DNA of 64,000 nucleotides from assembly GCA_030761205.1 (NCBI GenBank), contig JAULJL010000015.1, positions 6,114,001 to 6,178,000 of the forward strand, written 5' to 3'. Source of the stretch: Fremontodendron californicum. Taxonomy: Eukaryota > Streptophyta > Magnoliopsida > Malvales > Malvaceae. The notes under the pieces were generated by a model, which did not search any database, was not told where the DNA came from, and saw nothing but the letters and a program-made list of their open reading frames with translations. A program made the position numbers and the translations under genes. Of this stretch, positions 48,166-60,035 are shown piece after piece; position 1 is the stretch's first letter, and every line of letters starts with the position of its first letter.

Positions 48166-50894
48166 TCATATATCAATTCCTTTTTTTAAGGTTGATGTGA
48201 TGATCATCATTATTGAGCATAAATTCCATTTATGTGTAAAGTAAGTTGTAAATATATATATATATATATATATATAATCTGATTTCAAGGCCACAGAAAA
48301 ATAAAGCAAATCTTTTTAGTTATTTAGTTTTGAACTAAAAGAAATAGATAATGATAAAAGCAATGGCTCACTGCCACTGCCTTTGACAAGATCCATATAT
48401 AATTTGTCGAATTATTACACAAAAATATCTGGTCTGTCATATTAATTAATTACATCACTTATAGTCGGTGATAAATGAAATGACAATCAATACCCAAAAT
48501 GAAAATTTTTATCATTGCAAAATCCAAAGAAAAAAAAATGAATAATTTGATCAACAATTGATGATTATAAAGTTCCAAAAAGATAAATCTGATTTCAATA
48601 ATATTGGTATTGGCAACACATAAATTTGCCAAATAAAGATGTTTAAATGTCCCTCTCTCCAACCCCCAAAATTAATTTCTGATATAATTCCAGGATGAAT
48701 GAGGATGAAAGAGATTAATCCAAAACTTTGCATAATTATGGTCTTGTGATACCCTATCTAGCTAGCTAGCTTTTGAGATCAAATTAGGGCAATTATAAGA
48801 AGAAAAACATATGCCATTCCAATGAGTAATCCAACTCAAAGCTCATGAAAATGGAAATTCAATTTTACCTTTGGAAAAGAATATTGCTTAAGACAAAGAA
48901 ACCAAAATCATTGTTCCTAGGAACCAATATATATTTAAGCTTTTTACTGATGGATTCCAAAAATGACCAATTGACATGTCCACAAGAAAACAACAGAGTT
49001 TTGGACACAATTCAGATAGTGGATATATCTAGTTAACCACAATAAATTGTTTCACCTCCTTTGAGAGCATATAATGCCTCCTCATAAAGTATACCAAAGA
49101 TGGCAGACAGCATTAGATATGAAACACATGAACATGATAAGGTTGGTGCTCCTTTCAACATGATCGTGGGAATTCAAAAATCCCACAATATCAGAAAGAG
49201 TTTGATATCCGAATTAAAATCTTATTGGATTAAGGTGTTTAATTAGAAGATAAGAAATACTAGTACTATATATCTTACCTCTATCATTTGTGCGTTATCC
49301 AAAAGGTATTTGAGATGTAGACATATGTAGTATTTCTTTGGATGCCTTGCCACTACAACAAAAAAAGGTGTTGATTGAACTTTTAAATCTCTTAAGACGA
49401 AGCAAATTGCATGACTAAACATTATCCACTTACTAATCCCACATTTCTTCTCAAAACAACAACAAGTTTTGACTTATAATCTTCAATTTAATTTCCATTT
49501 TTACTTGATTAATTCAGGAATATCAGTTGAAACACTGTAGCAAGCTAAGATGAAGCAAATACAAATGGAGTAGTTCATAATTCAGATTGTGTCGCATTTT
49601 CCAATATACTGAAAAGAATCGGGTCGGGGGGCACAAAATAGGAGCAGGACCACATAAGTAATAATCAAAGGGATTGCAAACCCCACAGCAGAATCGGAAT
49701 CTAATAATTTGTACGGAGCAGAGCACCTGGAATTGACAATGGGTAGCTGAAATGTAGGAATCAGAATCCTAAAGCAAGTCTACGACTAAGCATGCACACA
49801 AATCCCTTACGTTTTTTTTTTTTTTTTTTTTTTTTGTGGTGGCCAATAATCCCTTATGGTTGGCATCATCACGAGTGCAGAGGGCGGTTGAAAGTATGGA
49901 GTTAAAGTTGGAAATATTCCTCCATGCCCATTGTTGGCTAGAAAACAAAGATATGGAGAATTTCAATGGGGAAAAAAGCAAGAATCGATACAAAAGCAGA
50001 AATGACTGAAGGTGAACCCTCGTTTGGACGAAAACCCAATTTAGTAATGCTCAAACCAAATATGTGAGCCGCTGCTTTGTGCTGGTTTAGTAATTCTTTC
50101 TTGAATCAGACGAGGGCACGTGAGCACCCTGATCTTGCTTGTTTCTTTGTCGTCCAAGCGTCGAACATGTAGATGACACCGGGCCCATCTCGACCGAGAA
50201 CAAAAAAAGTTATAGCGAGCTTCTTCCTGGGGCCTCCCACCACCGTTGCCCGAATTTGGACCACAAAAAAATAAACCATTTCCTTTGGATAAAAATAGCC
50301 AGGGAAGCTATATAACTTTTCGTCCTATCAACTTTTTTTTTTTCATGTTTGACAACTATACCAGTCTTACTAGAATAACCAAACAACTTTTTTGCTCCAA
50401 AAATTATAGTGATACACACTCAATCGATTTCAAAGAAGAGATGCATTGGATTTTTTTGGATCATGATAATAGTGTTAGACTGCAAGCTAAAAACGGCCAT
50501 CTGGCCCACTGGTGGGCAGTGTTAGCAAGCAAAGTTGGTCTACAAACCTTGTTAAATGCTCTCATGGCTGTGCACATTGTACCCCACAATACTGTGAGTC
50601 CACACTTGGGTAACCCCTCTCAAATGTGCATAGAAATTAGTATGGGCATTAAAAGGGAACTATAGGAATAGAAATGTTACAAACACACAAAGTGATTATC
50701 GGTTGATATGCTAGCTTAAAGGGGAGCTCTAAGAATCTAATCTGAACTTTATAAATATGCAAAGGCGGGTATATAACAGATCAGCAGGGCGCTTTTAATA
50801 ATGAAAACTGCAAAGCTAGAGATATCTGGAAAAGGAAAATTCGGAGTATTGTAATTTGGAAAAGGAAAATTCGGAGTATTGTAATTTGTAAAGA
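48166..50894. other. Intergenic DNA between ent-CPS and the solo LTR
   Basis: About 2.7 kb with no supported gene. The first 100-300 bp are probably ent-CPS 3' UTR. An (AT)n run is at 48252-48276 and a T-run of 23 at 49813-49835. Frames at 49523-49726, 49769-49993, 50210-50419 and 50246-50665 lack family features. A 33-bp tandem duplication (ggaaaaggaaaattcggag...) is at 50829-50889 next to the LTR target site. Confidence 0.5.
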
Positions 50895-50899
50895 AGGAT
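50895..50899. other. Left target-site duplication of the solo LTR (AGGAT)
   Basis: AGGAT precedes the LTR; the same five bases follow at 53498-53502. Confidence 0.9.
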
Positions 50900-53497
50900 T
50901 GTCATAACGATTTTTTCGACCGCTACGACGATTTTGAAAACACAAATAGAATCGCCACCAATCTTGTTTGTTAGGTGTGATTTACCACCTATTAAAACCG
51001 GTTTTAGTAAAATATTTTAAAATTAATTAAAATATTTTGTAAAACCGATTTCGAAGTCCGCGCTTTGAACCAGAGAGAAAACAAAATCGGGTTCGAGAAT
51101 CGGTTACGTGCGGGGAAAGACTAGCACCCCCGCAACGCCTGTTTAGAAAACGGTACCATTTAATCACGTGTTATCTTAAATCTCGATTTAATGGACTTGA
51201 AATCACTATTTAAAAATAATTCTCTTTTATTTTCATTTTATTTTATTTTTAAAAAAACATGTTTATTATTTCTTGAATTTTTTTTTGAACTGTTATTATT
51301 TTTTTCAAAAACGAAAGTGAACATAAATTTGTTATCGAAAATACCCATTAAATATTCCCAACACTCTTTGGTGGTATTTAACGAGATCTTCTCACCTCAA
51401 GATATCTTAGGAATCACAACCGTGATATCCTTCGAATTCCGTCATCGGCAATTTACATCTATTTTTATTGCGTACGATGCAAATATTTAAATGTCGAATG
51501 CACACGACTTAGCATATAAAACACAAGATTAACTACAGAATTATAAGATTGAACATGCAAATCGTAATATTAAAAACACGAACATAGCGAAATATCGAGC
51601 GCATAAACATTCATTATTTATTCATTTTTATTATTTCCATTTTTTTTACGAATTTTGTATTGAGCATATCGCTAAATACTCCCACCACTCGTTGTGATAT
51701 TTAACGAAATTCTCTCACCTCAAGATATCTTAGGAATCACTACCGTGACGTCATTCGAATTCCGTCGTTGGTAATTCGCATTTATTAAAAATCTTTTTTT
51801 TTTTTTTGAAAACCAAAACAGAACAATAAAAATACGTCGAATACTGAACAAGAATAAATAAACAAAAATAAATAAGAAAATTAAAATCGAACTTGAAAAA
51901 TGTCAAGAATCCGAACATTAAAATGCCGGACTTGATCTTCGTAAAATTCTTTGTTCTTTCTTGACCACCTGAAAAATGTTAAAAATCAAAAACAAAATCA
52001 ACACGTCGACATCGATAATCGTGAACTTTTTTTTTAATTTTTTTTTAATTTTTTTTAATTTTTTTCGTTTTCGTTTTTGTATTTTTATTTTTATTTTTTT
52101 TCTTCCTTTTAATATTTCCTAATTTTTCCTTTTTTGAAATTTTTTGATTTTTTTTTTCTATATTAATTATTATTTTTTAAAATTTTAATTTTCTCTCTTT
52201 TTTTTTCTTTTTTTCTTTTTTTCCTTTTCCTTTTCTTTTTTTCTTTTTCTTTTTTCTTTTTTTTTTCCTTTCTTTTACTCCTGGCCCAAAAACGCCTGGG
52301 CTGTTGGGCCCAAAACCTGGGCCGGTTCGGCGCAGGCCGGATCTTCTTTTCTTTTTCTTTTTTATGCCCCGGGTCTGGCGCGCGGACCTCGGGTCGGATC
52401 CGGGTCCACGTGCGGACCCTCCCTTGGGCAAAACGGCGCCGTTTCGGCGCCCCTTCTTTTTTTTTTTTTTTTACGGGTGACCCGCGCGGACCCCGGGTCA
52501 ACGCGCGGGTCTTGCTGACCCGCTTCAGGGGGCTATATAAGCCCCTTTTTTTTTCAATTCATTTATTCCTCTTTTTTTTCCCTTTCTCTCTCTCCTCCCT
52601 TCTCTCTCTATGCTCAGCCCAGCCACCCCAAACCCAAAAATCGGCGACCGGCCACCGCGCCGGTCGCCGTGCCTCGCCATCGGCCGCCGTTCGTCGGCGG
52701 CCGATGAGCTCCGAACTTCGCACCTTGGGGGATTTCGGCCTCCTCTTCTCGGATTCGGGCTCTATTTTGCCCGAATCCCAACCGAAACCCCTAGATCTGG
52801 GTTTCGACCCTTCGTTTTTTGTTTTTTTTTTTTTTTGTTGTTGCTGCTTTGGTTTTTTTGTTTTTTTTTGTGGCTGGTTTTTTTTTTTTTTGCAGGGATC
52901 GTTGGAGGTTTTTCTTTGTGTGTGGGGTTTCTGATCGGAGGGGGGGAGTCCCGATCTGGGTTTTTTGGTAGAGGGGGGGTCCGATTTCGGAGAGAAAAGG
53001 AAGGGGCTTCCCTCTGGTTTTTTGGGGTCCGAATCTGGGGGCCTCTTTTTTTTTTGGGATGCTTTGAAAGGGGGGGTCCGATCTGGATCCTCCTCCTCTC
53101 CCCCCTTTTTTGCTGGTGATTGGGGGGGTTTATTCAGGAGGGTGGCGTGGGGGCTTGGGTTTTAGGGTGGCTGGTTGAGTGTTGGGAGAGGGTTGAGTGT
53201 GGGGAAGGGTGGCGTATGGCAGGGTTTCTGCTGGGGGCAGTTAGGGTTGGTAGAGGCGGCAGGGGCTAGGGTTTTGGCAGCTAGGGTTTGGGTTTCTGGT
53301 TAGGGTTGGTGTGGGCTTGGGTTTCTGGTTACAGGCCCTATTGGGCTAGATAAAAACGGGCCTGTTAGGCCTCCTGAGTAGCAGGCCCTGTTGGGCCTGC
53401 TGGTTAGCAGGCTCGATTTGGCCTGTTGGGCTAAGGTGGGCTTGTAGAAGGCCCGGGTCGGGTTCGGATCCGACCCGGGCAAAAATTGGTTATTACA
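50900..53497 (-). mobile_element. Solo LTR of the Ogre-type family (2598 bp)
   Basis: Read on the minus strand it starts TGTAATAACCAATTTTTGCC at 53497 and ends with TTATGACA at 50900, the same ends as the 13.9-kb element's LTRs. AGGAT duplications flank it and no internal region is present, so the element was reduced by LTR-LTR recombination. It is more diverged from the other two LTRs than they are from each other, hence probably older or from another subfamily. It lies 237 bp beyond the NAA20 stop codon and in the same transcriptional sense as NAA20. Frames in the Gly- or Lys-rich parts (for example 52163-53165) are compositional. Confidence 0.92.
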
Positions 53498-53502
53498 AGG
53501 AT
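53498..53502. other. Right target-site duplication of the solo LTR (AGGAT)
   Basis: Matches 50895-50899. Confidence 0.9.
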
Positions 53503-53733
53503 AACATTATATAAAAGTAAAAGCATAATGGAAGAGTAGCAAAAATACAAGGTACAGTGAAAGATAATACGGAGCACTGAATGAGTTCATTACAAAGAAT
53601 ATGTTCTTGGATCTCAAGTTTGACATACCTAAAGCTCTCTGATGTCCCACCTCCGCATTTCAAGAAAAACATGAACATGTTCTGAAGCATCACCATCAAA
53701 AAATAGTTGGGAGAAATTCCGTAGAAAACGGAT

Positions 53734-56700
53734 CTAATCATACTCCAATTCATCAGGTGTAACCGGCCGTTTTAGGGGGATGATTGATTTCTTTTCAACA
53801 TCTCTAGATAATGCTTTCCTCATATCTGAAAACAAACCACAAAATGAAATGTAAGAGGCAGTATACGTGCACCAAAAAAGAAAAAAAGAAATGTTCTAGT
53901 TGGACATGAAAATCCACTTACCTAACCCATCTTCCTCTCCGGAATAATAGCGTAGTACCCTTCTGTATATTACATACCCAAGCTGTAAAAAAAGGAAAAG
54001 GTGGGTGAGCCTTTCTTACATTTATACACATTTGCAGACACAAACACATGCAGGACATGAGAGAAAGAGAGAGAGAGCATCGTCATGGACACTGGCACTT
54101 TTGGGAGCATTTTTCCACTGAAACAAACTGGGTTAATGGACATGTTTTTGTAATTAATATTTCTCGTGCGCAATTTCAAGATCCCTCTCCAATAGAAGCA
54201 TCCTGGCAAGTTCAAATTTTTGGACAGAGTCCTCTTGTTCCTCCTCTGATGAGCATGTATGGATCTATTACCAGGAATATAAACTAGGCTGTTGAAGAGT
54301 TAATGGAAGTTTTCTTGAGGAGAATGACAAACATGACAGCCAAGCCGAATCAACAAGCAACAATGCTATGACACAATATTGTCACAGAAACTCAAAGGTG
54401 AAATGAAAAGGAGAAACAGGGTGGAGGTATGAAACATTTTTCTGAGAAAGTATGCACCATTCAACAAATGCAAATTTTATGGCATAAGCAGAAAATAGGT
54501 AATTCTATTTGCCACTACATTTTCCGTTTAAGTGCCCCAAACTGGTCTGAAAGTAACAATGACTGAGTAATGAAAAATAATAGCAGTGAAGAATGAGTTT
54601 TGCAATCAAAATGGTCCAGCAGCAGCAGAATTATTTGAAGTAAGGAGTTCCCTTCCAAACTAAAAACCCAACACTTCCTTTCTGCTACCATCTGAAAGGA
54701 AAGGCATATATAAAGTCCAAGGATTTCCTAGGTTTAAGTACAGCCAACATTTTAATCAAATTCGAACAAACAGGAGCAGAGTTTTCAATTTAAGAATAGG
54801 GAGTTCTAGAAATTCAACCCTTACCAGAAAAACAGTTCCCTTTCTATACAATAAATTATTACACAGCATGCAAACTGTACAGCATGTGGTGGTTACAACA
54901 AAATTTGGTGTATGATGAGACAGATTTATTGAGAAGAAAGAAAAGCAGCATCCTAATTTATAATTACCTAATAATAATGAACCCAGATTTAATTTAGAAA
55001 ATGAAAATGTAAAGAATATTTAATAATATATGCCAAGTAGAAAGGTTAACTTGAAAAAATATATCTCCTTCCATGGCATCTGAGACATTGGCCAGACTTT
55101 TTGAAAATAAAATGCAAAGTAACATCAAAGACATGGAAACAGAGTGGAGGGTTCACTCGAGAATATATTGAACTAATGTATATATGGTTGTGTCCCTTAC
55201 ATTGAGAAATAGAAAAGTTTTAATGATTAGACAGTAGTAGTCCAAGTTAACTTTAATTCACAGCTTAAAGATGATACTTCTCATTCCTCCTAATATTATT
55301 TATCAAAAAGTGTCATCAATTACATTTGGGGATTTGGAATAAAATTAATACAAGAGAGAACTGGAGATTGATGACAATTCTTCATGAAATAGTCTTCTTC
55401 TATTACATTAGTTCGTTAGCTAAAAATAAAAAAGTAGAAGAAAGAAAAGGAAAAAGAAAAAGAAATAGAAAATGTTAGGAAATGTTAGGAAATGTAAAAA
55501 AAGTCAAATGACAACACATTGTATTACATTCGTTGCATTAAAAAATATAGAGATTTCATTGTGGTCTAATATTGTTGCTTGTAAGATTATAACATTCCTT
55601 CCTTTTAAAAGAAGTCAGATGTCACATTCCTAAATAGTAAATACTAATACAAAGGCAAAAATTTAAGTTGCATACAGTATAGATATTCCTCATAGCATGT
55701 GTGTGTATACATATATAAAATGTATTATTAGAAATAACATCATTGAATATATTCTTAGTTTATTTGACATTCTAATAACACTTTCAATGACAAGGGAATA
55801 CTATGATTGCAAAACAGAGGGGAAAAAATCTGAATAACAGCAACAACATACATGATAAATCTCAAATTGCATCCCATGTGGTACAATCTGAAGGAAAGAA
55901 ATAATAATATAATAATGTCCAAAATGGAAAGTCGTATAACTAATACCTTTTCATACATCTTTATGGCCGGTGTATTAGAAGCCCTCACAAAAAGATCCAC
56001 AAAATATGCCTTGTCACTGCCAAAAGAAGCTTTCTATTGATGACTGAGGAGAGAACAAGAATAGAGATACCAAAAATGAAGGTAGAGACTAGAGAATGCA
56101 TGAGGGAAGCATTATTACTTGGCACACTACTTAATTACAATGATGGATCCTTTGATTCAATTACAGGTAATAAAGATGAGAGCAATTATAGAATTCAAAA
56201 ACACTAGCATGCACTAAACAAACAAATTATCAAGTGGCTTATGTCAAGATGCCATAAAAATTGACTGAAAGGAAAGTACTTGGCAAGATATAGTTTATCA
56301 AGCATAAACTAATTAATGTCAAATTCAAGCTAGAAATGCAAAGGGTATAAAAAGTTAACAAAAAGAAACATACCCAAAACAAAACCAAAATCCTTTTTGA
56401 CACATCAAATACATGTTAGTTTCAAAGGAAGATTTTCTACACAAAAGTATCAGACGAAGCTTATGACTGTGCTTGTGCCAGTACTTCACCTTCACCATTT
56501 CAACCAAAATTTATAGCTTGTGTTCAGAAAAATTGAATTATTTTCATTAAAGACAACTACTGCTGAACCTTACAACTATTTTAGCAGTTCATGATACACA
56601 ACAAGTAAAGCATGGTGCAAATTTCTAAAAGGATTAATAAATAACTATTAAAAAAATCTAATACTTTGGTAACATCTAATCTTATAATCAGCCCGTAAAA

Positions 56701-57567
56701 AGGTAATAGATAACTTAATACTTTGGAAATCTCTAAGCTTGTAATCAGCCCTTAAAATGCACAGTACGAGCTGACTGCCAAACTCCAGACAAAAGTTACT
56801 CAAATCAATTGTGAGAATATTCATAAGAGAAAAATATCCAAAATCAATTGAACAATAAATGTACACCACTCTTACATCTTATCACTGATGTCTTCTAGAA
56901 GATTCATCAGTTTCTTAGCAAGCTGCTGCCTGCGATATTCTGGCGCTACAGTGACCGCTGTTACATGGCCATGCCAAGACTCACCTTGTCCCTCAACTTT
57001 CCCCATAACTGCAACAATTTCAAAGGTATTAAATCTAGATACACAGCCTCAAAACAAAAAAAGCCAATAAGAAGCATATCCCTGTTCAAATCAAACCTAG
57101 AACATGACCCAACGTCTGAAAAACTATTTCAATAGCTTATAGTAGTAAATTAAATTGGGAAGGTAATGAACATCAGAATTAGAACCCGATTCTTGTTTTC
57201 AAAATTCGTGATTAATAATATAATTCAAAAAAGAAACGGAAAATATATATATATATATATAGAAAAGTGGGGGCAGAGAGCTTACTGTAACCCATTATTC
57301 GTTTGCCGGGGCCTTCAGCTACATGAAAATAATCGGGCCATCGAGCTAAATACGTCATGTAGAATGACATATTAAACTGTAATAATCACACAATTACCAT
57401 TAATGGAGACAATTTAAAACTCGTCCGAGCACTGTTTTAACTTTTAAAAATATATATATATATTAAGGGAAAAGAGTTCAAGAGCTTACGGTTTCCGTTA
57501 AGTGGTCGAGATTGACAGAAGTGAAACGAAGAAGATCGTTGCAGCAAAATCGGCGAATCGTCGTCAT
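53734..57567 (-). CDS. NAA20: N-alpha-acetyltransferase 20, NatB catalytic subunit, 6 exons, 174 aa
   Basis: NatB acetylates, on ribosomes, nascent proteins that start Met-Asp, Met-Glu, Met-Asn or Met-Gln; NAA20 works with the auxiliary subunit NAA25. Exons in order on the minus strand: 57567-57490, 57376-57286, 57008-56876, 56016-55947, 53982-53922, 53825-53734; total 525 nt with no stop before TAG. Seen in the sequence: MTTIRRFCCNDLLRF start, NMSFYMTYLARWPDYF, the GNAT beta4 strand HVTAVTVAPEYR, the acetyl-CoA binding R82-R-Q-Q-L-A87 (RxxQxxA form), NTPAIKMYEKLGY, and the C-terminal RYYSGEEDGLDMRKALSRD and TPDELEYD. Length equals the usual 174 aa. Introns 3 and 4 are long (859 and 1964 bp). 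Its 3' side runs toward the solo LTR, 237 bp beyond the stop. Confidence 0.96.
53983..55946 (-). other. NAA20 intron 4 (1964 bp)
   Basis: AT-rich intron without inserted genes or clear element ends. A short AG repeat (gagagaaagagagagagag) is at about 54058-54077. The short frames seen on either strand have no family features. Confidence 0.7.
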
Positions 57568-57937
57568 CACTCTGTCTCGGGCTGCCTGGACTGAAAGCTT
57601 AATCGAACGCAGGGCTGCCGGATGGTGGTTCAGACTTCAAAGGTCAATTACGCTGCAAGTAAAGTAAAGTAGGTTCTTTGGATTCTAACCCGTGGTCCAT
57701 AGTCGACTGGGTTGGGCCATTTAGCTCACATTTTTGGCTTGGACTTGAAAATCAAATAACTTTATGTCGTATACAATTTTTAGAATTGATAACTTGGGCC
57801 TACTCGGGTCCATTTCAATATCACCGGGCTGTCAATAACCGAAAGAAAACGGCCGCCCGTCGATCCACCCTAACCGTCATCTTTATCTTTGTCGAAACTC
57901 AGATCAAGCCTCGGAGATTACAATAATCAAACCCTAG
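57568..57937. promoter_or_regulatory. Head-to-head promoter region between NAA20 and the PRP18 pseudogene
   Basis: The two start codons are 370 bp apart on opposite strands, so one short region served both genes. A telo-box-like aaaccctag lies at 57929-57937, directly before the PRP18 ATG; such boxes are common near starts of housekeeping genes. No TATA box is evident on either side, which fits housekeeping promoters. Shared regulation is inference. Confidence 0.5.
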
Positions 57938-59249
57938 ATGGATCTTCTCAACGAAGAACTTCTTAAGAAGCGGCAGAGCCTAGCCCAGGAGACCGGCGGC
58001 AAGCGCGTTTTTAAACGCTCCGAGATTGAACAAAAGCAAATTCCAAAAACTTCGCGAGCTAAAAAAAGGGGAACTCGAAGCTAAATCTCGCCGTCAATCC
58101 ACCACATCCTCCTCCATCGCTATCGCCGCTTCCGCCAAATCAAACCCCTCTGCTTCCAGCGCCGCATCCACGACCCCAACTTCCACCGGCGGTTCCTCCA
58201 AATCCCTCACCGATGAACGAAACATTGACAACCTCGACCTTCCAAAGCAAAAAGTCATACGCCGCTTTCGCTTCCTCAAACAGCCCATTACTCTCTTCGG
58301 CGAAGACGACGCAGCTCGTCTCGACAGGTTAAAAATACGTCTTAAAAGCGGGCTTTTTGAGGTCAATAGCGATATGACCGAGGGTCAAACCAACGATTTC
58401 TTGAGAGACATTGCGGAGCTGCGGAACGGTAGAAGACGGGGATTTTGAGCGAAAGGAAAAGAAAGTATTAGAGTTCCATGTGGTTTTTATATTGTGTTTA
58501 ATGGTTGGGAAATTGCTTTGTTTCACACCCTGGATTTTTTTTCTTCTTCTTTTCAATCTATCAGAAATGTAAATGGAGAGCCAACCCTTTATTTGTAGTA
58601 TTTTTCTATGGGATCTGCACCTCTAAGCGTGAAAACTAGGGAAGGTGGAGTGTGGCAGATTAAATCTGCAGATGCACCTTTGGTAGCTTGGTAACCAAAA
58701 TAGTTGTCGAGCATTACTGGATTTTAGTTGACAAACTTAATTTGTATGTCCTTGTAACTTCAATTATCAAATATAAGTGTTTTCTTCTCTCTGATCAAAG
58801 TAAAAACAAAGTGAAGACATTGCACTTTATGTGTGTTTATGGCTTTGCGCACAGACTTTGCATTTATGAAATCCAGTATTTACTTGTTATGTTCTAATGG
58901 CAGGTTCTTCCAGATGCATGAAGCGGGACTACCTGACTGCAATGGACCATTACATTAAGTTGGCTATTGGTAATGCACCCTGGCCAATTGGTGTCACTAT
59001 GGTTGGTATCCAATAGTGTTGCCCACATAATGAATGATGAGACAACTCGTAAATACTTGCAATCAGTCAAAAGATTAATGACCTTTTGCCAACGACATTT
59101 TCCTACGCTTCCATCTAAAGCAGTTGAGTTCAACAGCTTGGCTAACGGTAGCGACTTACATACAGTCACTGCTCGCAGAAGAGAATGTTTCTGGGGGTAG
59201 TTCCTCACAGGACAAGCTTAGGTTAATGCTTGCTCAGAAGGAGACCTAG
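57938..59249 (+). pseudogene. PRP18: Pre-mRNA-splicing factor 18 pseudogene
   Basis: PRP18 helps the second step of splicing with the U5 snRNP. The N-terminal part starts MDLLNEELLKKRQSLAQET, with KRSEIEQKQI, PITLFGEDDAARLDRL and MTEGQTNDFLRDIAEL. The C-terminal part (from about 58915) reads CMKRDYLTAMDHYIKLAIGN, then NSVAHIMNDETTRKYLQSV and AVEFNSLANGSDL. Lesions I can see: a 1-nt insertion near 58043 after IEQKQI; a 1-nt loss plus CAG-to-TAG stop at 58430-58432; replacement of the middle third (about 120 residues) by unrelated non-coding DNA (58450-58900); a deletion of about 34 bp at 59010 that removes HERSAREKIYT-type sequence; and a 4-nt insertion near 59160 after GSDL. The ancestral stop is the TAG at 59247-59249. 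A working PRP18 must exist elsewhere if the organism needs it. Confidence 0.9.
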
Positions 59250-59644
59250 TTATCATTCACATGATGTTTTATGTAACAATATGGCTTGAATGTTTTACTG
59301 TTAGGAAAACAAGACTCAGGGAAAGCAATTGTTTAGAAACTTGTATGAAAAATTTAACTGTAACATATAATATGGAAATTTTTAAGTTTCTCTTCAAACT
59401 CTTTCATATACTTGACGCATTGCATGAGAATACCAAGCATTTTGAAATTGGATTCAAGAAGTGGATTATGCAGGAGGAAGACTAATGTGCCAAGAAAAAC
59501 AAAGAGAAAACCTAGAACTGGCTGAGGCTTCATTCTCGCCAATATAAAATAAGGTGTATATATATATGCACTATATACTGGGTATATCAAATTATGGGAT
59601 ATGAAAAGAAATTTACTGGATATCAGAAAAAGTGAGAACTAGGC
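59250..59644. other. Spacer between the PRP18 pseudogene and the SINE-like insertion
   Basis: No gene is supported. The 74-codon frame at 59261-59485 and its minus-strand shadow show no family features. Confidence 0.45.
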
Positions 59645-59663
59645 TTGGGTAAGACCAAGCATC

Positions 59664-59817
59664 AAAATCAAGCATCCTATTTTTTGATAATTGGATAAGG
59701 GGAGGGGTTGCTTGGGTTTGAACCCAAGACTTCATGCCCCCAAGACTCTTAACCACTCAGCCAAGAGCTTGTTGGCAAATCTATTGGTCCAATTATCAAA
59801 AAATAGGATGCTTGATT
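59664..59817 (-). mobile_element. tRNA-like SINE-type insertion with a 33-bp inverted repeat
   Basis: The minus strand carries a Pol III-type A box (TGGCTGAGTGGTTAAGA, 59763-59747) and B box (GGGTTCAAACCC, 59725-59714) at tRNA-like spacing. The insert is flanked by perfect 19-bp direct repeats (ttgggtaagaccaagcatc at 59645-59663 and 59818-59836), a length typical of LINE-mobilised SINEs. Unusually, its ends also form a perfect 33-bp inverted repeat (59663-59695 against 59788-59820), as in a foldback element. It has no protein frame. It lies about 220 bp upstream of the PsaD start. Confidence 0.6.
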
Positions 59818-59945
59818 TTGGGTAAGACCAAGCATCCTATTGGTCCAAGTATTACCATCTTATCCAACTATCTAAATCCAAACACCACCACCCATCTAAA
59901 ATCATCTTCTTTCATGATCCATCATACAAATCTCCAAGCCAAGCG

Positions 59946-59970
59946 CCCCCCCCCCCCCCCCCCCCCCCCC
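59946..59970 (+). repeat. Uninterrupted run of 25 C in the PsaD leader region
   Basis: Positions 59946-59970 are all C, ending 65 bp before the PsaD ATG. Long C-runs are rare in plant DNA compared with A/T-runs. It may vary in length between individuals or be miscounted in the assembly. Confidence 0.9.
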
Positions 59971-60035
59971 ACAAAATAAACATCAACAAAAACAGAACTC
60001 CCAACTGCAGCTCAACATCTATCATCTACATCGCC

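Noticed and set aside
50246..50665. 139-codon plus-strand frame as a gene
   Set aside because: No start context, domain or composition support; overlaps another random frame on the opposite strand.
59261..59485. 74-codon frame after the PRP18 pseudogene
   Set aside because: No similarity to PRP18 or another family that I recognise; AT-rich random frame.
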